Shown piece by piece: positions 57,617 through 64,000 of a stretch of DNA of 64,000 bases. The notes beneath the pieces were generated by a model that saw only the letters and a list, made by a program, of their open reading frames with translations, had not been told where the DNA came from and did not search any database. The DNA is taken from the NCBI GenBank assembly GCA_963576725.1, contig OY755240.1, positions 12,764,378 to 12,828,377 of the forward strand. Reading direction: 5' to 3'. The position numbers and the translations under genes are program-made. Origin of the DNA: Azorinus chamasolen. Its lineage: Eukaryota > Mollusca > Bivalvia > Cardiida > Solecurtidae. Within the stretch, counting starts at the first letter, position 1. Every line of letters begins with the position of its first letter.

Positions 57617-57900
57617 GGGGAATAGATATTGATGCTAAAGTTATGGCCCTTGTGCATGACACTTCCTCTCATCATGCCTGTTCCATAATTATGTGAAGTT
57701 TCAAATCAATTGAACCAGTAAATAAATAGTTATTGTCTGGACAAGAACATATGAAAAAGGGGATTAACTACAAAAATATTGTTGCTAGAGTTATGGCCCT
57801 TGTGCATGACACATCCTCTCATTATGCTTGTTCTATATGTGAAGTTTCAAATCAATTGAACCAGTAGATAAAGAGTTATTGTATGAACAAGAAAACATAA
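57617..57900 (+). mobile_element. HINE core fragment (two units)
   Basis: TAGAGTTATGGCCCTTGTGC and TGAAGTTTCAAATCAATTG occur twice. Same family as 61893-62125. Ends missing. Confidence 0.65.
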
Positions 57901-58100
57901 ACAAGAGGGCCATGATGGCCCTGAAATCGCTCACCAGAGGGAAAGATTTTTAAAGTTTTAACTACATGTATGTTTCTAAACAAAACTGGACACCTGTTTT
58001 GTGGGGTGTTATTTGACCCTTTGTGGATCCAAACTCTGTGCCATACCTGTTGGTCTTAATTCTGTTGAAAAGGGCCAGGAAGCAGTCGATCTTTAATAAA
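57901..58100 (+). mobile_element. HINE 5' fragment, GCTCACC family
   Basis: ACAAGAGGGCCATGATGGCC with TCGCTCACC, then a short piece of core; no 3' hairpin. Confidence 0.65.
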
Positions 58101-58225
58101 CTTTTGTACCTTTAAAACACTTTCCTTCATATAAATGTGATTTGATGCATTTGCAAACAGAACAGACCCATATCAGATGGTTTCTATAGGAGCTGTCTGA
58201 CCAGGTTGTGCTCTGCCGGCTAATA
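58101..58225. mobile_element. MITE-B fragment
   Basis: CACTTTCCTTCATATAAATG, GCAAACAGAACAGACCC... GGTTGTGCTCTGCCGGCTAA. Confidence 0.68.
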
Positions 58226-59515
58226 GAATACTCTTTCCTCCATAAAAACGCCTTTCTATGCCTCTATAATAGTCACTTAATTAAACCATTGTGATAAATA
58301 GAGCATTTGCTCCATAGGAGTAAATGCTCTATTTATCACAATGGTTTCAAATCTACACAATTCTGAAATTTTCCTTTTCTCTAATTAACCCTTTCCCTCA
58401 TATAAACGTGTTTTCACGCATTTGCAAACAAAGTAGACCCAGATTTACCTCTTTGAATAAGAGACAAAATTTCTAACAGATGACAACCCTATCACTGCTT
58501 AGCATGACTTGACTGAAATTAGCACACAGTTTGGATTCTGATCTGACGCATACCGATATGTAACTTTATATGTAGTTTGTATATGAGTAAATTTACTCCT
58601 ATGGAGCAAATGCTCTATTTATTACAATGGTTTCAAATCTACACAATTCTGAAATTTTCCTTTTCTCTAATTAATGCTCCTTAATTAATGCTCCTTATCA
58701 GAAGATTTATTCAAAAACTTAAAAGGTAGGATCTGAAAAAAGCCTTTGTTCTACGCCTCTGTAACAGTCACTTTATGAAACCAATGTGATAAATAGAGCA
58801 TTTGCTCCATAGGAGTAAATCCTCTATTTATCACAATGGTTTCAAATCTACACCATTCTGAAATTTTCCTTGTCTCTAATTAATTCTCCTTATCAGTAGA
58901 TTGATTCAAAGAGGTAGGATCTGAAAAAAGCCTTTGTGATAAATAGAGCATTTGCTCCATAGGAGTAAATGCACTATTTCTAATAGATGACAACCCTATC
59001 ACTGCTTAGCATGACTTGACCGAAATTAGCACACAGTATGGATTCTGATCTGACGCATACCGGTATATAACTTTATATGTGGTTTGTATATGAGTTAATT
59101 TACTCCTATAGAGCAAATTCTCTATTTATCACAATGGTTTGAAATCTACACAATTCTGAAATTTTCCTTTTCTCTAATTAATGCTCCTTATCAGAAGATT
59201 TATTCAAAGAGGTAGGATCTGAAAAAAACCTTTGTGATAAATAGAGCATTTGCTCTATAGGAGTAAATGCTCTATTTATCACAATGGTTTCAAATCTACA
59301 CAATTCTGAAATTTTCCTTTTCTCTAATTAATGCTCCTTATCAGTAGATTTATTCAAAGAGGTATAATAGTCACTTTATGAAACCATTGTGATAAATAGA
59401 GCATTTGCTCCATAGGAGTAAATGCTCTATTTATCACAATGGTTTCAAATCTACACAATTCTGAAATTTTCCAAGAAACAGGATCTGAAAATAGCCTATG
59501 AGGGAATGGGTTAAA
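58226..59515. mobile_element. Cluster of rearranged MITE-A units
   Basis: At least four near-complete and two half MITE-A palindromes (about 58284-58351, 58596-58635, 58780-58845, 58935-58978, 59235-59290, 59381-59447), with repeated flank CTACACAATTCTGAAATTTT. A non-MITE segment TAGATGACAACCCTATCACT occurs at 58475 and 58985, so a roughly 510-bp block was duplicated. Ends GAGGGAATGGGTTAA at about 59511. Confidence 0.82.
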
Positions 59516-59639
59516 AACAGTGTGAACAAACAGACACTAATTCTGAAGCAGACAACTTCATAGAGTTTTGACCAGGAACTTGCCCTCTCAAGTGATTGCG
59601 TAACACAGATGGAGTGCTAGCTCAGAGGAACTTTTATAG

Positions 59640-59951
59640 TGTAAAAGTCAATTTTAAAGTATAACCAACAGGGCAGGGCCAATTTTAACCCCAGAACTAT
59701 GATATTGACCACTGTCAATAAGGTATACTAAGTAAATCTATACACCAAATATCTAAGCTCTGTGACATGTAGTTTCTGACAAGAAGATTCTTGAAGTTTT
59801 CCCCATGCCTAACCTAAGTGAGCCCAGCATTCTCCTACTTGTACAGAAAACAACAGTCAGCTAGAGAAAACTGGCCACCCCTGGGACCGTGGCGGGGCCA
59901 ATTTTGACTCCAGGGACATAATTTATATAACTTTTGTAGAGGACCTATAGG
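59640..59951 (+). mobile_element. HINE, GCTCACC family, left part of an interrupted copy
   Basis: AACTGGCCACCCCTGGGACC, CCAATTTTGACTCCAGGGAC and GTAGAGGACCTATAGG, matching 10871-12174. It continues at 61716. Confidence 0.8.
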
Positions 59952-60186
59952 CATACATGTGATAACCTGCTGAGGCATGTCAGGTAGATTTAGGAAATTT
60001 GTCAGGTAGATTTGACTTTTGTCAGGTAGATTTTACTGACGCGACAAAGGAGGAAAAAAAATTGCTTGATACATGTATTTATGTTTGTTATACTTTTTCA
60101 CATTATCATTCATACTTTACCATAAATGCAGGCTGAAAGTGGCATACCATTATAAATCTTACATTATACACATAACATTTACACAC

Positions 60187-60371
60187 TTAACCCTTTCCCT
60201 CATATAAACACTTTTTTCACGCATAAATTTGCAAAGAGAATAGACCCAGATCAGATGGCTCCTACAGGAGCTGTCTGGTCAGGGTCTGCTCTGTTTGCTT
60301 ATGATATAGGAATGATTCTACACTTTCTGGTTTGGCCAAAAAATCCAATGTGGTGTTAAAATCCCCATTAA
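60187..60371. mobile_element. MITE-B copy, right end truncated
   Basis: TTAACCCTTTCCCTC..., palindrome about 60230-60298, apex GGCTCCTACAGGAGCT. Confidence 0.85.
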
Positions 60372-60620
60372 CCCTTTCCTTCATATAAACAAGTTTTCAT
60401 GAATTTTGCAAACAGAGTAGACCCAGATCAGACAGCTCCTATATAGGAGCCATCTGATCAGGGTCTGCCCTGTTTGCTTTTGGAATTTTAAAAATGTTTC
60501 TGTACTTTCTAAAATGGCAATAAAGTTACAATCTCCATATTTCTTTATATAACTACTTTGTTTATGAATATTCAGTAGGGACTGGAATTTGGAATGAAAA
60601 TGGAACAGGGAAAGGGTTAA
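60368..60620. mobile_element. MITE-B copy, complete
   Basis: TTAACCCTTTCCTTC... CAGGGAAAGGGTTAA. The palindrome at 60408-60477 is 70 bp, apex GCTCCTATATAGGAGC. Confidence 0.93.
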
Positions 60621-61325
60621 AAACAAATACTAATAAGTGGCATGCAGTAATAATTCTAGATTTTTTTCATGGGTCAAAAGTAACTTTAAAATCAATAGGT
60701 CTCAAGCCCAAAACACTGGGTTCCTTATTAAATAATGTCATGAAAAAAATCAATATTTATTACTGTTTTATCATATAATGAAAAAGAAATTCTATTTTAT
60801 TTTATTTTATAATAACATTTTTATTTTTATTTTTTTTGCTTATTTTGTAGCCCTTATTTAGCTATACTCCCAATGACAACTTTTACTCAGTTCAAGTCAG
60901 TTAAACCTTTACTCAGTTCAAATTATTTACTGCAAACATTGAGCAGTCACAGAAATGTTGAAATCCCAACAGGGTCCAGAGTCCGTGTTTTAGCCTGTAT
61001 CTACAATCGTCGCGAAAACTGATGACATTTCAACTTTATATAGTTATTATTTTTTGAAGAGTTTGCAATGGTAGATAATATTTCAGGGTGTTTTCAATTA
61101 CTTCTTTAGTGTCCTTACCACTAATTATATTAATGAAAAAGTAATTTTGTGTACAAATCAAATGCATGATTATCAGTCCAAACAGTTTTATTTTCGAAGT
61201 GTTTCGACCCATTGCAACAACGAGGCCAAGCACAACTGTCTTTGACAAGGAAACAGGGAAGCATTTCTATGTCTTATAACTTAATTATGAGAATATAATT
61301 CCTATTATAGGGTCATGACACTCTC
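60621..61325. other. No gene seen
   Basis: AT-rich interior of the 1.76-kb element. A 70-codon minus ORF at 61036-61248 shows no motif. Confidence 0.4.
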
Positions 61326-61508
61326 ATGTCGCCTCGCTTGAGTAATAAACCTGCTGCATGTGATATTTATGATAGACGTTTGCATTTTGACACGACTGGT
61401 TCCCGAACAATTTATTTGGTAAAGTCCAGTAGAGTGAAAACCGGAACCATGGTCTCCACAGGGGATTCCCTTGATTGGTCCCTACCAAAACAGACCAAGC
61501 GTGGATCA
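61326..61508 (-). repeat. Dispersed repeat R1, copy 2 (inverted)
   Basis: Reverse complement of 46437-46640 with scattered differences. Confidence 0.85.
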
Positions 61509-61715
61509 CAGCATGATAGCAAGCTAAAGGTGGTCTGTGTGTGTACAGAACTAACAGATAAACTCCACCAGGGAGGAAAATGTATGTCTCTAAAAAAATT
61601 GCCTCGCAAACTTTCAAAAACGGTAGATTTGCATACCGTTCCGGCAGAACGGTAAACCACCACTGAAAACGGTAGAATTCACCTACCGTCGGTAGTTATC
61701 ACATGTATGTATAGG

Positions 61716-61892
61716 TGATGCTATGTGCCAAAGATGAAAGCTGAGAACCCTGTAGATTCAGAGGAGAAGACTTTTAAAGGTTCAAATTGTGCACGACGCA
61801 CGACTCACGACGCACGACAAACGCCGACAGACGACAGACATCAGGCGATCACAAAAGCTCACCCTGAGCACTTTGTGCTCTGGTGAGCTAAA
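61716..61892 (+). mobile_element. HINE, right part of the interrupted copy
   Basis: TGATGCTATGTGCCAAAGAT, AGCTGAGAACCCTGTAGATT, then CGACGCACGACAAACGCCGA and the hairpin AGCTCACCCTGAGCAC / GTGCTCTGGTGAGCT, AAAAA. Confidence 0.85.
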
Positions 61893-62125
61893 AAGGGGAA
61901 TAACTCCAAAAATATTGATGCTAGAGTTATGACCCTTGTGCATGACACTACTCCTCATCATGATTGTTCAATGTGTGAATTTATAATAAATTTGGCCTAA
62001 CTTTGTAGGAGACATGGCCTGGACACGAAGCGTGACAGACAAACGGACGGACGGACGGACGGACAGAATTGAGCAAAAATATAGTCCCCCAACCAGTAAC
62101 CGGTGGGGGACTAATAAACACTAAG
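61893..62125 (+). mobile_element. HINE 3' fragment, AGTCCCCC family
   Basis: ATGCTAGAGTTATGACCCTT, then GACGGACGGACGGACGGACA and hairpin TAGTCCCCCAACC / CCGGTGGGGGACTA, ATAAA. Confidence 0.75.
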
Positions 62126-62299
62126 AAAAGGTAAAACATTCAATTGACTGTCACAGAGGTGTCTCATGGATCTAACAGCAAATTTGTTATTGCCTAAACA
62201 AACAGTTTACATCCAGATAAAATGGCTTTTGAAACAAAAATGAAGAAAATTAAAATAAGAAAATTGCAGACAATATCATTAAAGATGTAACTATGCTGC

Positions 62300-62675
62300 A
62301 CAAATTTCCACAAATTTTGCATTTCGAACTGACTTCAGAATTGGAATCTATATACCTTAACACTTATTTAACGCTAAACAGCACGGTCAGTAAATGGTTG
62401 TTTGTGTCGAAAAATGGACTGCTACGGAAACCGACGGAACAGCCTTCACCAATGGCCGGAATCTGTCGTAAGATTCAAATTTTTACATACCGGAAATAAT
62501 CATTCGATGTACCTGTATGAGTTAGCTCCCTTTGACCGTTATATTTGATTGACACCATTGAAATGTATATTTAGCTTATTTGCATGTAAATTATATGTGG
62601 TAAGATGGGCATATTGCCTTATTTTCCTGAATAAAATCTATTATGTAGGCCAGCAACCAGTGTCAGCCATTGTAC
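62300..62675 (-). repeat. Dispersed repeat R2, copy 2 (inverted)
   Basis: Reverse complement of 27403-27665, with about 100 bp more near 62525-62640. Confidence 0.82.
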
Positions 62676-63209
62676 ATGTGGTAACAACCTAATTAATATT
62701 CAAAGCATTATTCCGAAATAGAATCGGAGTCATTCAGAACTTGGCCGAAGATGCCCGCTGATTTCCGTACAAAATCCCCGTTTCTAAAAAGGAGGCTCCT
62801 TTTTAAGAATTTATCAGTATTCGGATAGCGATAATATTTAGCTGAACAAATATATCCTGTCGGAAGATGGGTTGTAAGCATTATTTTCAGTGTATGTACA
62901 TGTATACCTGTACAGCTTCTGGTGTTGATTGATTAATACGAAAAATGAGCATAATACATCTTTAACAAATTGCATATTTATAATGGCTAATCCAAATGGG
63001 ACTTATATCACTATCATAATATATATAGTAAACAAAACAAGATACTGAAATGGAACATACATGATACTTCAATAGCATTTAATGATTTTGCATTTACAAA
63101 ACTTGGGCAAAAAATTAGATTAAATGTTTTACCATTTGTTCATATCTTGAAAACTCCTAGTTACTTAACTATGCCTATGAGAAAAGCAGATTTCAAAACC
63201 TGATAAGAG
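62676..63209. other. No gene seen
   Basis: GAGCATAATACATCTTTAAC at about 62945 echoes the R2 edge at 27638. Otherwise nothing. Confidence 0.4.
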
Positions 63210-63438
63210 TTAACCCATTCCTCCATAGGCTATTTTTAGATCCAACCACTTTGAATAAATCTACCCAAAAGGAGCATTAACTAGAGAAAACGAAAATTTT
63301 AGAATTTTGTAGTTTGAAACCATTGTGATAAATACAGCATTTGCTCCTATAGGAGCAAATGCTCTATTTATCACAATGGTTTCAACAGGTGACTTTTACA
63401 GAGGCATAGAAAGGCGTAATTATGGAGGAAAGGGTTAA
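63210..63438. mobile_element. MITE-A copy, complete and well preserved
   Basis: TTAACCCATTCCTCC... GGAGGAAAGGGTTAA; palindrome 63316-63383, 68 bp, one arm mismatch, centre GCTCCTATAGGAGC. Confidence 0.95.
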
Positions 63439-63454
63439 ATATCTATCCAACGTA

Positions 63455-63550
63455 CATGTATTCTGACAAACTTTGGCAAATAGTGCAGACTCTGATCAAG
63501 CTGCTCCAAAAAGAAACATTTTGATCAGGATCTACACTATTTGCTACTAT
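63455..63550. mobile_element. MITE-F palindrome
   Basis: Arms GCAAATAGTGCAGACTCTGA and TGATCAGGATCTACACTATT; apex worn. Outer ends not seen. Confidence 0.7.
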
Positions 63551-63639
63551 GTCAGTGTAATAGAAAATGCTAATCAAAATGGTTGAATATTTTGCTTTAC
63601 AAACAGGTCGAGAGGTGAGATAGATTGTTTAAAATGTTC

Positions 63640-63815
63640 CACCTTCCACATTTCATTATAACTATTTTCTCCATGAATATTCAGTGGGTATTCCTAGAGG
63701 AGCCGTCTGATCAGGGTCTACTCTGTTTGCTCATGGAATTTTATAGATGTGTTTCTTTTGTTCCTAAAATGTTTGCAGATGCGTGAAATCACGTTTATAT
63801 AAGGGAAAGGGTTAA
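63640..63815. mobile_element. Rearranged MITE-B
   Basis: The right flank piece (CCACCTTCCACATTTCATTA ... GAATATTCAGTGGG) comes before a half palindrome (CCTAGAGGAGCCGTCTGATC), then GCAGATGCGTGAAATCACG and GGGAAAGGGTTAA. Confidence 0.72.
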
Positions 63816-63963
63816 GTAAAAGCTCTACAATCAGATCTACGGTATATTATTCCACAAACAAACAAAGCAGACCCTGATCAGAGAGCTCCATAGAAGTCAT
63901 CTGATCTGGGTCTACTCAGATTGCAAAGGCCAAGAAAAACATATTTATGGAGTAAAGGGTTAA
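63812..63963. mobile_element. MITE-B, left flank shortened
   Basis: Shares TTAA with the preceding element; palindrome about 63860-63925 (apex GAGCTCCATAGAAGTC); ends GGAGTAAAGGGTTAA. Confidence 0.8.
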
Positions 63964-64000
63964 ATAATAATATAATAATATAAGAGAATAATTAACTCTA

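Larger units (their letters stand above)
59952..61709. mobile_element. 1.76-kb element with perfect 15-bp inverted ends
   Basis: Tips CATACATGTGATAAC (59952-59966) and GTTATCACATGTATG (61695-61709). TATAGG stands directly outside both (59946-59951 and 61710-61715), and removing the element rejoins the HINE. Subterminal direct repeats: GTCAGGTAGATTT three times on the left, ACGGTAGA.TT twice on the right. It carries two MITE-B copies and repeat R1. The 330-bp ORF at 61326-61655 is mostly repeat R1. Confidence 0.82.

Noticed and set aside
61326..61655. 109-codon basic ORF that looks like a small protein
   Set aside because: Most of it is dispersed repeat R1, also present inverted at 46437-46640, where the frame is not kept.

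Overview
The window is animal nuclear DNA and most likely comes from a bivalve mollusc. The reasons are an intron-rich gene in AT-rich DNA, and many Helitron-like 'pearl/HINE' elements (tandem-repeat core, then an ACAG/ACGG microsatellite, then a terminal hairpin), a type I know from oysters and other bivalves. The species cannot be fixed by eye. No bacterial-style operons, CRISPR arrays or true tRNA/rRNA genes are visible.

Genes. (1) The left half carries a split gene on the minus strand, 34112 down to 16308. Ten exons join in phase into about 334 codons that match the C-terminal three quarters of RMND1 (DUF155/RMD1 family, mitochondrial translation). Its 5' exon(s), with the mitochondrial leader, were not found. 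(2) A single-exon gene on the plus strand, 37387-38961, encodes 524 residues: two alpha/beta-type blocks, an FN3-like domain, and about four membrane spans. I do not recognise the family. (3) A second copy at 51589-53138 has two frameshifts. It lies in a segmental duplication (about 36.1-40.0 kb versus 48.9-55.2 kb). (4) A broken Ty3/gypsy integrase lies in an RMND1 intron. (5) A possible first exon with a CRE-like promoter lies at 35.0 kb.

Mobile DNA fills most of the rest. Names used below. MITE-A: TTAA target, ends CCCTTTCC...GGAAAGGG, about 68-bp palindrome with arms GAAACCATTGTGATAAATAG. MITE-B: same target and ends, palindrome arms GCAAACAGAG(C/T)AGACCC. MITE-E: TTAA, ends CTCTTTGCACGC, arms CAAACAG..TGGATCC. 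MITE-F: TTAA, relative of B with a 'GTGCAGAC' arm. MITE-C and D: TA target, ends CAGTARAACC...GGTTTTACTG (Tc1/mariner-pogo style), with 85-96-bp palindromes. A, B, C and D carry the same palindrome centre, GCTCCTATAGGAGC, or a close variant, although their ends imply different transposases. FB1-FB3 are foldback elements whose inverted ends are built from short direct subrepeats and are flanked by 8-9-bp target duplications. HINE elements make up several families that share a start (ACAAG) and a 3' hairpin but differ in core.

Layout: 0-6 kb minisatellite, MITEs, FB1 and FB2; 6-12 kb HINEs; 12-16 kb MITEs; 16.3-34.1 kb RMND1, with more than thirty hairpin MITEs in its introns; 35-40 kb duplication copy A with the membrane-protein gene; 40-41.4 kb FB3; 42-49 kb MITEs, chimeric MITEs, a hAT-like element and a SINE; 49-55 kb duplication copy B; 55-58 kb HINE arrays; 58-64 kb a MITE cluster, an interrupted HINE and dispersed repeats. 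The two gene copies also act as natural empty sites that show how several elements inserted.
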